Shown here: positions 45,688 to 53,914 of the stretch, in pieces
Layout: each line of letters begins with the position of its first letter
How positions within the stretch are numbered: position 1 is the stretch's first letter
NCBI GenBank assembly: GCA_036735545.1
Contig: DAINOD010000006.1
Location: 5,249 to 69,248 of the forward strand
DNA from: Rubrimonas sp036735545
GTDB taxonomy: Bacteria; Pseudomonadota; Alphaproteobacteria; Rhodobacterales; Rhodobacteraceae
Direction: 5' to 3'
DNA: 64,000 nucleotides
Notes under the pieces: model-generated
Told to the model about the DNA's origin: nothing
Database searches by the model: none
The model's input: the letters and a program-made list of their open reading frames with translations, nothing else
Position numbers and translations under genes: made by a program

Positions 45688-46473
45688 ATGGCGCGACCGC
45701 TCGGCAGGCTTCGGCTCGGGGTCAACATCGACCACGTGGCCACCATCCGCAACGCGCGCGGCGGAGCGCATCCCGACCCGCTGCGCGCAGCCCGCGTCGC
45801 GGCCGGCGCCGGCGCTGACGGGATCACGGCGCACCTGCGCGAGGATCGCCGTCACATCGCCGACGCCGACATCGCGGCGCTGACCGCGCTGCTGGGCGAA
45901 CTCGGGCTGCCGCTGAACTTCGAGATGGCGGCGACCGCGGAGATGCAGGCCATCGCCCTGCGCCATCGCCCGCACGCCGTGTGCGTCGTGCCCGAGCGGC
46001 GCGAGGAGCGCACGACCGAGGGCGGGCTGGAGGTGGCGCGGGAGGAGAACCGGCTGGCCCACTTCATCGCGCCGCTGCGCGAGGCGGGCTGCCGCGTCTC
46101 GATCTTCATCGCCGCCGACGAGCGCCAGATCGAGGCCGCCGCCCGCATCGGCGCCCCCGTGATCGAGCTGCACACCGGCGCCTATTGCGACCTGACCGCC
46201 GAGGGAAAGCGTGAAGCTGCGGAGGCGGAGCTGGTGCGGCTCGCCCGCTGCGCGGCGTTCGCCCACGGGCTGGGCCTGGAGGTCCACGCCGGCCACGGCC
46301 TGAACTTCGAGACCGCCGCCCGCGTCGCCGGCTTTCCCGAGGTCATGGAGCTGAACATCGGCCACTTCCTCGTGGGCGAGGCGATCTTCTCGGGGCTGGA
46401 CAGCGCCATCCGGCGGATGCGCGACGTCATGGACCGCGCGCGGCGCGACGCCTTCGGCGAAGGGGCGGCGTGA
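45688..46473 (+). CDS. pdxJ: Pyridoxine 5'-phosphate synthase
   Basis: The 261-residue TIM-barrel enzyme condenses 3-amino-1-phosphohydroxyacetone phosphate with 1-deoxyxylulose 5-phosphate in vitamin B6 synthesis. It has RLGVNIDHVATIRNARGG, GITAHLREDRRHI, NFEMAATAEM, CVVPERREERTTEGG, IELHTGAYCD, HAGHGLNFE and ELNIGHFLVGEA, all family hallmarks. GGAGAG precedes the ATG. In related genomes acpS-lepB-rnc follow; here the next genes are the convergent ATP synthase genes, so the usual cluster is interrupted. Confidence 0.97.
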   Translation: MARPLGRLRLGVNIDHVATIRNARGGAHPDPLRAARVAAGAGADGITAHLREDRRHIADADIAALTALLGELGLPLNFEMAATAEMQAIALRHRPHAVCVVPERREERTTEGGLEVAREENRLAHFIAPLREAGCRVSIFIAADERQIEAAARIGAPVIELHTGAYCDLTAEGKREAAEAELVRLARCAAFAHGLGLEVHAGHGLNFETAARVAGFPEVMELNIGHFLVGEAIFSGLDSAIRRMRDVMDRARRDAFGEGAA

Positions 46474-46544
46474 CGTGACGCCTCCGGCGCTGCGGACGGC
46501 CCTGTCACGTCGCCGGGGATGCGCGTGTCGTGGCGCGACCCCGG
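46466..46544. terminator. Two hairpins between convergent pdxJ and atpF
   Basis: The first hairpin pairs CGGCG(TG)ACGTGAC (46466-46479) with GTCACGTCGCCG (46504-46515), a 12-bp stem with a 2-base bulge that includes the pdxJ stop. The second pairs CCGGGG (46513-46518) with CCCCGG (46539-46544), extended inside by GCGC pairing. They share two or three bases, so only one can fold fully at a time. No T-run is present; a bidirectional terminator is likely from position. Confidence 0.4.
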
Positions 46545-46580
46545 AATTGACGCGGCGCCAGAGCCTCTCCGCGCCGCTTC

Positions 46581-47072
46581 TCAGTTCAGACGGCGACCGA
46601 CCTCGCCAATGGCGTCGTCGATACGTTGGTTCGACTGCTCCGCGGTGACTGACCGCGCGATGATGGCGGCGGCCGCCTCGACCGCCACACGCACCGCCTC
46701 GTCCTTCACAGCCCGCATCGCGGCGGCCTCGGCGGCGGCGAGCTGGTCGGCGGCGGCGCGCATACGGCGATCCACCGCGGCGGTCAGGTCGGCCTGCGCC
46801 TGCTTCGAGGCGATTTCGGCGTCCTCCCTGGCGCGCGCGACGATGGCGTCGGCCTGGGCCTCCACCTCCTTCTGCTTCCGCTCATAGCTCGCCAGCAGCG
46901 TCTGCGCTTCCTCGCGAAGGCGCTTGGCCTCATCGAGATCGGCGCGGATCCGCTCCGCGCGGGCGTCGAGCGCGCGCAGGGCCATGCCGTGGACGTCGTA
47001 GCGGTACAGAAGGGCGAAGAAGATGAAGAAGCTTACAGCCACCATCAGGTAGGTGTCGTAGAGCAGCGCCAT
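46581..47072 (-). CDS. atpF: ATP synthase F0 subunit b
   Basis: The 163-residue protein has one N-terminal membrane helix (YLMVAVSFFIFFALLYRY) and a long charged coiled coil (RIRADLDEAKRLREEAQTLL), forming the peripheral stalk with b'. Length is as usual for alphaproteobacterial b. It is the last gene of the F0 operon, starting five bases after the b' stop. The F1 genes are elsewhere, as is normal in this class. Confidence 0.95.
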   Translation of the reverse strand: MALLYDTYLMVAVSFFIFFALLYRYDVHGMALRALDARAERIRADLDEAKRLREEAQTLLASYERKQKEVEAQADAIVARAREDAEIASKQAQADLTAAVDRRMRAAADQLAAAEAAAMRAVKDEAVRVAVEAAAAIIARSVTAEQSNQRIDDAIGEVGRRLN

Positions 47073-47076
47073 GGCG

Positions 47077-47595
47077 TCAGGCTCCCATGCGCTCGGCGAC
47101 GGCCGAGGCTACCGCGTCGCGGCCCGCGGCGCCGGGGGCGAAGGCCTCGACCAGCGCCTCGGCCGCCTCGATGGCGACAGCCTCGATGCTCGCCCGCGCG
47201 CTGTCGCGGATGGCGGCGATCCGCTCCTCCGATTCCCCCGCTCGGGCGGCGATTTCGGCGTCGGCGCGGGCGATGGCGGCGTCGAGCTCCTTCTGGATTT
47301 CGGCGCGCGCTTCGGCGGAGATCTTCTGCGCTCGGGCGCGGGCCGCGGCGGCGGCGGCCTCAAGCGCCTTTTCGGCCTCCTGGGCGCGGCGCCGATACTC
47401 GGCGGCGCGGTCGAGGTCGTCCTCGATGGCGTCGTGCCGTTCCTCGATCGCGCCGGCGATCCGCGGGATCGCGAGACGGCTGACGACGTAGTAGAGGGCG
47501 ATCAACGCCACCAGCAGCCAGAAGATCTGGCTGGGAAAGGTGGTGAAGTCGAGTTGCGGCATGCCGATGGCGCCGGAATCGGCGGGGGTGGCCAT
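47077..47595 (-). CDS. atpF': ATP synthase F0 subunit b' (b2)
   Basis: The 172-residue protein is the second, diverged stalk subunit found in phototrophs and alphaproteobacteria. It has MPQLDFTTFPSQIFWLLVALIALYY with its single membrane helix near residues 18-38. An Ala/Glu/Arg coiled coil follows (AAEYRRRAQEAEKALEAA). I chose ATG 47595, eight bases after GGGAG; a GTG immediately upstream would add one residue. It lies between atpE and atpF. Confidence 0.94.
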   Translation of the reverse strand: MATPADSGAIGMPQLDFTTFPSQIFWLLVALIALYYVVSRLAIPRIAGAIEERHDAIEDDLDRAAEYRRRAQEAEKALEAAAAAARARAQKISAEARAEIQKELDAAIARADAEIAARAGESEERIAAIRDSARASIEAVAIEAAEALVEAFAPGAAGRDAVASAVAERMGA

Positions 47596-47651
47596 CACGC
47601 GCTCCCGTCAGGGGTAGGCGGCCGCGGGACGGGCCCGCGGCCAGGGGGGTG

Positions 47652-47891
47652 TCAGACGGCGAACAGCAGCAGCATCGCGACCACGAGGCCGAAGATGCCC
47701 AGCGCTTCGGCGAAGGCGATGCCGATGAACAGGGTGGCGGTCTGCTCCTTGGCGGCGGCGGGGTTGCGCAAGGCGCCGGCGAGGAAATTCGCGGCGACGT
47801 TGCCCACGCCGATGGCGGCGCCCGCCATGGCGAGGCAGGCCAGACCGGCGCCGAGATACTTGCCGAGGGCGGCTGCGGCTTCGACTTCCAT
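47652..47891 (-). CDS. atpE: ATP synthase F0 subunit c
   Basis: The 79-residue proteolipid forms the rotating c ring. Two helices flank the polar loop RNP (42-44), and Glu62 in FAEALGIF is the proton-carrying carboxylate. The glycine pattern GAAIGVGN in helix one is normal. No sodium-type ligand pattern is evident, so proton coupling is expected. AGGAG precedes the ATG by about six bases. Confidence 0.97.
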   Translation of the reverse strand: MEVEAAAALGKYLGAGLACLAMAGAAIGVGNVAANFLAGALRNPAAAKEQTATLFIGIAFAEALGIFGLVVAMLLLFAV

Positions 47892-47942
47892 GGTTACGCT
47901 CCTTGAGATGCGAAGATGGTTTGGCGTCGTGGGCGGGCGCGC

Positions 47943-48683
47943 TCAGTGCAGGTTGAGCGCGTCGTTGAGATAGACGCAGGTGAGAATTGTAAAGACGTAG
48001 GCCTGGATGACCGCCACCAGCAACTCGAAGCCGGTGAAGCCCACCATCGCCGCCATGGGCACCACGCCCAGCAGGCCCAGCGGCGCGATGAAGCCCGCGA
48101 AGACCTTCATCAGCGCGTGGCCGGCGAGGATGTTGGCCCCGAGCCTGATCGAATGGCTCACCGGGCGCACGAAGTAGGAGATGATCTCGATGACCGCGAG
48201 GATCGGCCGCAGCGGCGCCGGGGCCTCCTTCGGCCAGAACAGCGTCAGGAAGTGCGCGCCGTGCTTGATGAAGCCGATCGCCGTCACCGTGACGAACACC
48301 AGCAGCGCCAGCACGCCGGTGACCGCGATGTGGCTGGTCACGGTGAAGGCGTAGGGCAGCATGCCCAGCAGGTTCGCCATCAGGATGAAGATGAACAGCG
48401 TGAAGATGTAGGGGAAATAGGCCATCGCCTTTTCACCCGCGATGTCCACCACCATCTGCCGCACGAAACCGTATATCAGCTCGCCGACCGACTGCAGCCG
48501 GGTCGGCACCATGTCGCGGGCCGGCTTGCCGCCGACCAGCAGCAGCGTCGCCGCGCCGACGACCAGCGCCATCCAGAGCGTGGCGTTGGTGATGCTGAAC
48601 AGGCCCATCGTCTCGGTGAAGAGCGGCTTCACCAGGAACTGGCTCATCGGGTCGATGTGCAACTCGCCGGGTGCGCCCGCCAT
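47943..48683 (-). CDS. atpB: ATP synthase F0 subunit a
   Basis: The 246-residue membrane protein forms the proton half-channels. The essential arginine is in SHSIRLGANILAGH, within the penultimate helices; other conserved parts are YFPYIFTLFIFILMANLLGM and the C-terminal FELLVAVIQAYVFTILTCVYL. It begins 17 bases after the atpI stop and is followed 51 bases later by atpE. Confidence 0.97.
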   Translation of the reverse strand: MAGAPGELHIDPMSQFLVKPLFTETMGLFSITNATLWMALVVGAATLLLVGGKPARDMVPTRLQSVGELIYGFVRQMVVDIAGEKAMAYFPYIFTLFIFILMANLLGMLPYAFTVTSHIAVTGVLALLVFVTVTAIGFIKHGAHFLTLFWPKEAPAPLRPILAVIEIISYFVRPVSHSIRLGANILAGHALMKVFAGFIAPLGLLGVVPMAAMVGFTGFELLVAVIQAYVFTILTCVYLNDALNLH

Positions 48684-48700
48684 GCTCTCAGCTCCGTCCT

Positions 48701-49021
48701 TCAGGCCTTGCCGTCGTCGGCGCGCAGCCGCCGCGTGATCTCGTCCGCCGAGCGCATCATCGTCCGGACGCCCGCCGCGAAGCCCAGCAGCAGGAACACG
48801 ATCAGCAGCAGGGGCTTGGTCCCCGCGAGGCTGTCAAGGCCCCAGCCGATGCCGGCCCCCATCATCACGCCGACCACCAGCTCCGTGATCATGCGCCAGG
48901 CGAGCGAGACGTTCTGGAACTTTTCCGCGCCCGCCGAGCGCACGGGCCGGCGCGACGCCCGCAGCGACGCGATGCGCGCGTCGAGGGCGGCGAAGCTGTC
49001 CGGCTGCGTCGGCGACGCCAT
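48701..49021 (-). CDS. atpI: ATP synthase-associated protein AtpI/AtpZ type
   Basis: The 106-residue protein has two membrane helices (MITELVVGVMMGAGIGWGLD and PLLLIVFLLLGFAAGVRTM) joined by a short loop, after a polar N-terminus. This is the form of AtpI that heads F0 operons and assists c-ring assembly or Mg transport. I chose ATG 49021 with GGAG eight bases upstream; the frame is open further but the extension is basic and unlike the family. Confidence 0.92.
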   Translation of the reverse strand: MASPTQPDSFAALDARIASLRASRRPVRSAGAEKFQNVSLAWRMITELVVGVMMGAGIGWGLDSLAGTKPLLLIVFLLLGFAAGVRTMMRSADEITRRLRADDGKA

Positions 49022-49132
49022 GCGGTCTCCGGGGCTGGGACGGACCCCGGGGGCCCGCGGTCGGCGTTGTCGGGGGCAGCGATACCGGGGGCGCCGCAGC
49101 GCGTCAAGCAACTCCGCGTCCCCGCCGCGCGC

Positions 49133-52100
49133 TCAGCCCGAGGCCATTTCCGCGGCGAGCGCGAGGTCTACGGAGACGAGCTGGCTGACGCCGGGCTCGA
49201 CCATCGTCACGCCGTAGAGGCGGTCCATGCGGCTCATGGTTACGGCGTGGTGGGTGATGACGAGAAAGCGCGTGTCGGTGCGGCGCGTCATCTCGTCCAG
49301 CAGGTCGCAGAAGCGGCCGACATTGGCGTCGTCGAGCGGCGCGTCGACCTCGTCCAGCACGCACAGCGGCGCGGGATTGACCAGGAACACCGCGAAGATC
49401 AGCGCCAGCGCCGTCAGCGTCTGCTCGCCGCCCGACAGCAGCGACAGCGTGGCGAGCTTCTTGCCCGGCGGCATGGCCATGATCTCGAGGCCCGCCTCCA
49501 GCGGGTCGTCGCTCTCCACCAGCGCAAGCCGCGCCTGACCGCCGCCGAAAAGGTGGGTGAACAGGCCGCGGAAGGTCTCGTCCACCTCGGCGAAGGCGGC
49601 GGTCAGGCGGGCGCGGCCCTCGCGGTTCAGCGCCGCGACGCCCTCGCGCAGCTTGGCGATGGCGGCCTCGAGGTCGGCCTTCTCGGCGGCGAGCCGGTCG
49701 CGCTCGGCCTCCACCTCGGCCGCGTCCTCCTCGGCGCGCAGGTTGACCGCGCCCAGCGCGTCGCGCTGGCGGCGCAGGCGGGCGACGTCGATTTCGGCGG
49801 CGGCGGGGTCGGATGGCGCGTCGGGGCCTGCGGCGGCCAACGCCGCCTCGGGGCCGCCGGGCTCGGCCTCGCGCAGGCGGGCCTCGGCCTCGGCGGCGCG
49901 GGCGGCCTCGGCCTCCATCAGCGCCTCGCGTCGGGCGCGGGCCTCGCGGGCGGCGGCGGCGGCGGTCTCCGCCGTGCGCGCCGTCTCGGCGGCGACGCGG
50001 GCCTGCGCCTCGGCGGCGGCCAGCGCGTCGCCGGCGGCGGAGGCGCGGCGGTCGGCCTCGCCGCGCGCGGCGTCGAGGCGGGCGGTCGCGGCGGCGACGG
50101 CGGCGGGCTCGGCGGCGGCGGTCTCGGCCTCGCGGGCGGCGCGGGCGAGGCGGGTCTCCAGCTCGGCGCGCCGCTTGCCGGCGCTCTCGCGGCGGGCGGC
50201 CCAGCCGGCGCGCTCCTTCGTGGCGGCGGAAAGGCGGCGCTCGCGGCCGGCCTCGCGGCGGCGCAGGTCGTCGAGCGCGGCGCGGGCGGTCTGTGCGTGG
50301 TCGCGGGCCTGCGACAGCGCGGCGCGCAGAGCGTCGGCTTCAGCGCGGGCTTGGCGCGGGTCGCCGGCCTCTACGCGGGCGGCGGCGGCGGCCTCGGCCT
50401 CCCGCGCCGCCGCGGCGGCGTCCTCGGTGCGGGCGGCGTCGGCGGCGCGGGCGGTCTCCAGCCGCCCCTCGGCCAGCGAGAGCGCCGCGGCGGCCTGGGC
50501 GGCGGCGCGGGCGGCGTCGGTGGCGGCGGCCTCGGCGCGGCGGCGGGCGGCGCGCGCGGCCTCGTCGGCCTGCGCCGCGCCGGCGGCCCGGGCTCGGGCG
50601 GCGGCGTGGCCTTCGCGCGCCGTGGCCGCGGCGGCTTCCGCCTCGGCCAGCGCGGCGCGCAGGGCGTCGAGGCGGTTGAGCTGCGCCAGCCGCGCCGCGG
50701 CGGCGTTGGGCGCCTCGCCCGCACGCAGGCGCAGCCCGTCCCAGCGCCACAGATCGCCCGTCCGGCTGACCAGCCGCCATCCCGGCGCCAGCGCGGGCTG
50801 CGCCGCGTCTCCCGCCTCTGGCGCCACGACGGCGACATAGGCGAGCCGACGCGCCAGCGCCGCGGGCGCCGCGACGTGGGGCGCCAGCGGCTCCGCGCCG
50901 GGGGGCGGCGTCGGGTCGGGCAGGGCGGGCGCCTCGGTCCAGCCCCCGCCGCCGGTCGCGGGCGGATGGTCGAGGTCGGCGCCCAGCGCGGCCCCCAGCG
51001 CCGCCTCCCAGCCCGGGTCGGCGCGCACGGCGTCGAGCAGGCGCGCCCCCTGGCCCGATCCGCGCGCCAGAAGCTTCTCGACGCCGGCCACCTCGGCGCG
51101 CAGGGCGGCGGCGGCGCCGTCGGCCTCGGCGGCGGCGAGGCGGGCGGCGGCCTCGACGCCTTGGGCTTCGCCGCGGTCGGCCTCGGCGCGGGCGCAGGCG
51201 GCCTCGGCGGCGGCGACGCCCGCGGCGGCGGCCCCGGCGGCGGTGGCGGCCCCGGCGGCCCGGTCGGCCAGCGCGCCGATCCCCTCGGCGAGCGCCTGCG
51301 CGGCGCGTGCGGCCTCGGCTGCGGCGCGGGCGGCGCGGTCGGCGGCGGCGGCGGTCTCGGCGGCGCGGCGCTCGGCGGCGGCGGCCTGGGCGGCGACGCG
51401 GGCGGCGGCTTCGGCGGCGGCGTCGTGCGCGGCCTCTGCGCCGGCCAGCGCCGCGGCCGCCGCGCCGGCCGCGTCCTGCGCCCGGGCCAGCGCCGCGCCG
51501 TGGCCGTCCTGCGCGGCCTGGAGCTCGGCGATCTCGGCGTCCAGCCGGCCGAGGCTCTCGGCGGCGTCGGCGTTCAACTGCGCCTCGCGCACCGCGTCGG
51601 CGTTCAACTGGGCCAGCCGCTGGGCCGCCGCCTGCGCCGCCTCCGCCGCGGCGGTCGCGCGCGCCGCCAGCGCCTCCCGCTCCAGCCCCAGGCGCTGCTG
51701 GACCGCCCCGGCCACCGTGGCCTCCTCGCGCAGGGGCGGCAGCGCGGCCTCGGCGGCGGCGCGGGCGCTCGCGGCGGCGGCGGCGGCGGCCTGCGCGCGG
51801 GCCGCCTCGCGGCTGGCGTCGGTGAGGGCGCTGTCTGCGGCGGCGCGGGCGGCGTCCGCCTCGCGCCAGCGCGCCAGCAAAAGGGCGCGCTCGGCCTGGC
51901 GCAGCGCCTCGGCGATGGCGCGGTAGCGCGCCGCCTCCTTCGCCTGCCGGGCGAGGCGCTGGATGCGCTCCACGAGCCCGGCCAGCACCTCGTCGACATG
52001 GGTGAGGTTTCGCGCGGCGGCGTCGAGCTTCAGCTCCGCCTCGTGGCGACGCTGGTGCAGACCCGAGACGCCGGCGGCCTCCTCGAGGATCGCGCGGCGG

Positions 52101-52576
52101 GCGGCGGGCCTTGCCGCGATCAGCTCGGCGATGCGGCCCTGGCGCACCAGCGCGGGCGAGTGGGCTCCGGTGGCGGCGTCGGCGAACAGCATGCGCACGT
52201 CGCGCGCCCGCGCCTCGCGGCCGTTGACGCGGAACACCGAGCCCGCCTCGCGCGTGATGCGTCGGCTGACCTCGATGCGGTCCGCGTCGTTGAAGCCCAC
52301 CGGCGCGTGGCGCGCGGCGTTGTCCAGGGTCAGCACCACCTCGGCGAAGGGGCGGGCGGGGCGGCTGGCCGATCCGGCGAAGATCACGTCGTCCATGTCG
52401 GCGCCGCGCATCGCCTTGGCGGAGGTCTCGCCCATCGCCCAGCGGACGGCTTCCAGCAGGTTCGACTTGCCGCAGCCGTTCGGCCCCACCACGCCGGTCA
52501 ACCCGAGGTGGATCGGCGCCTCGGTGGCGTCGACGAAGCTCTTGAAGCCCTGCAGGCGCAGCTTGACGACCTTCAC
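49133..52576 (-). CDS. smc: Chromosome segregation ATPase SMC
   Basis: The 1147-residue protein starts KLRLQGFKSFVD and has Walker A GPNGCGKSN at 31-39. Two long coiled coils flank a hinge at about 510-610 (DAVRADPGWEAALGAALGADLDHP). The C-terminal head carries LSGGEQTLTALALIFA and Walker B LCVLDEVDAPLDDANV. With ScpAB it organises and segregates the chromosome. The start at GTG 52576 places the conserved KLRLQGFKSF at the N-terminus. The coiled coils are extremely alanine-rich, with runs such as AAAAAAAS and few lysines, an extreme of the genome's GC bias. Gene is complete with no frameshift. Confidence 0.96.
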   Translation of the reverse strand: MKVVKLRLQGFKSFVDATEAPIHLGLTGVVGPNGCGKSNLLEAVRWAMGETSAKAMRGADMDDVIFAGSASRPARPFAEVVLTLDNAARHAPVGFNDADRIEVSRRITREAGSVFRVNGREARARDVRMLFADAATGAHSPALVRQGRIAELIAARPAARRAILEEAAGVSGLHQRRHEAELKLDAAARNLTHVDEVLAGLVERIQRLARQAKEAARYRAIAEALRQAERALLLARWREADAARAAADSALTDASREAARAQAAAAAAASARAAAEAALPPLREEATVAGAVQQRLGLEREALAARATAAAEAAQAAAQRLAQLNADAVREAQLNADAAESLGRLDAEIAELQAAQDGHGAALARAQDAAGAAAAALAGAEAAHDAAAEAAARVAAQAAAAERRAAETAAAADRAARAAAEAARAAQALAEGIGALADRAAGAATAAGAAAAGVAAAEAACARAEADRGEAQGVEAAARLAAAEADGAAAALRAEVAGVEKLLARGSGQGARLLDAVRADPGWEAALGAALGADLDHPPATGGGGWTEAPALPDPTPPPGAEPLAPHVAAPAALARRLAYVAVVAPEAGDAAQPALAPGWRLVSRTGDLWRWDGLRLRAGEAPNAAAARLAQLNRLDALRAALAEAEAAAATAREGHAAARARAAGAAQADEAARAARRRAEAAATDAARAAAQAAAALSLAEGRLETARAADAARTEDAAAAAREAEAAAAARVEAGDPRQARAEADALRAALSQARDHAQTARAALDDLRRREAGRERRLSAATKERAGWAARRESAGKRRAELETRLARAAREAETAAAEPAAVAAATARLDAARGEADRRASAAGDALAAAEAQARVAAETARTAETAAAAAREARARREALMEAEAARAAEAEARLREAEPGGPEAALAAAGPDAPSDPAAAEIDVARLRRQRDALGAVNLRAEEDAAEVEAERDRLAAEKADLEAAIAKLREGVAALNREGRARLTAAFAEVDETFRGLFTHLFGGGQARLALVESDDPLEAGLEIMAMPPGKKLATLSLLSGGEQTLTALALIFAVFLVNPAPLCVLDEVDAPLDDANVGRFCDLLDEMTRRTDTRFLVITHHAVTMSRMDRLYGVTMVEPGVSQLVSVDLALAAEMASG

Positions 52577-52681
52577 GCCGGCCCCCGCGTCACATCCCCT
52601 ACGGATAGGCGAAGGCGGCGCTGTCGTCAACGCGTCGCACAGATGTCGCGGGCCAGGCGCGACCCGCCGCTACATCTTGCG

Positions 52682-53287
52682 TCAGAGATGCTTGTCGAGC
52701 AGCGCCGAGAACTGCGCCGCGCTCATAGCGCCGCTGTGGCTCTCGCCGTTGATGATGAAGGTCGGCGTGGAGCGCACGTTGTGCTCGGTCGCGTTGGCCT
52801 GATAGTCGGCCACCAGCCGGTTCATGAAGTCGGCGTCGGTCAGGCACGCCTGCATGCGCTCCGCGGGCAGGCCGCCGAGGCGGCCGATGCGCATCATCTC
52901 CGCGACCACATCCTCCGCCCGCGTCCACTCCTGCTGGCGGTTCAGGAAGGTGGAGATGTAGCTGTGGAAAGTGCTCTCGCCGCCGCAGCGGGCGATCATC
53001 GAGGCCCAGAGGCCGAACTGCTCGAAATAGACCTCGCGGAAGATGAACCGCGCCTTGCCCGTGTCGACATACTGCGCCTTGATCGCGGGCCAGGTGTCGC
53101 GGTGGAAGCTCGCGCAGTGGGGGCAGGTGAGCGAGGCGTATTCGATGACCGTCACCGGCGCATCCGCCGATCCCAGCTCCATGTCGCCCAGCGCATAGCC
53201 CCGGTCTTCGAGCCCGTTTCCCAGCGCGGGAGCGGCCAGCGCGCCCAGCCCGGCGGCGATGAACAGTCGGCGGTCGATGGTGTTCAT
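52682..53287 (-). CDS. DsbA-family thiol:disulfide oxidoreductase
   Basis: The 201-residue protein begins with a Tat-like signal (DRRLFIAAGLGALAAPALG), then a thioredoxin fold with the active site CPHC in EYASLTCPHCASFH (about 53-60) and the cis-proline in VRSTPTFIING. A helical insertion of about 80 residues lies between, as in DsbA/TrbB-like proteins of alphaproteobacteria. It would introduce or shuffle disulfides in the periplasm. The ATG overlaps the DUF721 stop (ATGA). smc lies downstream on the same strand, 105 bases away. Confidence 0.93.
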   Translation of the reverse strand: MNTIDRRLFIAAGLGALAAPALGNGLEDRGYALGDMELGSADAPVTVIEYASLTCPHCASFHRDTWPAIKAQYVDTGKARFIFREVYFEQFGLWASMIARCGGESTFHSYISTFLNRQQEWTRAEDVVAEMMRIGRLGGLPAERMQACLTDADFMNRLVADYQANATEHNVRSTPTFIINGESHSGAMSAAQFSALLDKHL

Positions 53288-53832
53288 GGTCTGCTCCTAG
53301 TGGCGTCGGCCGCGTTGCGGGCGGCGGTCTGGCCGGCCTTGCGGCGGATGTTGCGCTCCAGCAGCCCGAGCGCCGCGCGCAGCAACGGGTCCTCGACTGC
53401 GGATATATCGGGCAGGGGCGGCCTGTCGAGCGCAGGCGCGGGCTCGAAGCGCGCCGGGTCCTCGGCCAGACCGGCGGGCGCGGCCCCGGTCTGCACCACC
53501 TTCAGCCGGCTGACGGCGCGATGGCCGTAACTCTGGTTGATGCGCTCGATCAGTTGAGGCGCGAGGTGCTCGACCTCCAGCGCCCGCGGCCCGTCGGCCG
53601 AGACCACCAGCGTCGCGCCCAGCCCCTTGCGCCCGCCCCAGCTCAGCCGCACCGGCCGGCAGATGGCGGCGAAGCTCTCACCGGCGATCTGCGGCCAGTC
53701 GCGCAGCAGTCTCGGCTCCGCCAGCCCGCGCGGCGCGCCCGCGGCCTTCACGAGGGGCGAGGCGACGGCCGCAGCGCGCTGGAAACCGCGCGCCTTGCGT
53801 CGCGGCGCGCCGGCGCCATGCTCGCCCGTCAT
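53284..53832 (-). CDS. DUF721/DciA-like protein
   Basis: The 182-residue protein has the DUF721 pattern LLRDWPQIAGESFAAICRPVRL followed by LVVSADGPRALEVEHLAPQLIERIN and LKVVQTG. Related DciA proteins help load the replicative helicase DnaB; whether this one does is inference. A proline-rich C-terminal region follows. ATG 53832 is preferred; an upstream start would overlap the divergent mutY region. It is coupled to the DsbA-like gene. Confidence 0.87.
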   Translation of the reverse strand: MTGEHGAGAPRRKARGFQRAAAVASPLVKAAGAPRGLAEPRLLRDWPQIAGESFAAICRPVRLSWGGRKGLGATLVVSADGPRALEVEHLAPQLIERINQSYGHRAVSRLKVVQTGAAPAGLAEDPARFEPAPALDRPPLPDISAVEDPLLRAALGLLERNIRRKAGQTAARNAADATRSRP

Positions 53833-53914
53833 GAAACGACTCTCCCCGACCATCGCCGCCACCATGCCCCGCGCCGCGCCGGGGATGAAGCCCCGTCGCC
53901 CTGACAGCGCCGTG

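Noticed and set aside
49600..52000. Apparent repeat array of GCGGCG/GCCTCGGCG units
   Set aside because: This is the codon pattern of alanine/glutamate-rich coiled coils in smc, not a CRISPR or tandem repeat locus.
48671..53530. Open frame of 1619 codons on the plus strand
   Set aside because: It is antisense to smc, the atpI region and the DsbA-like gene. Its Gly/Ala/Arg-rich translation has no domain; long antisense frames are expected at this GC content.
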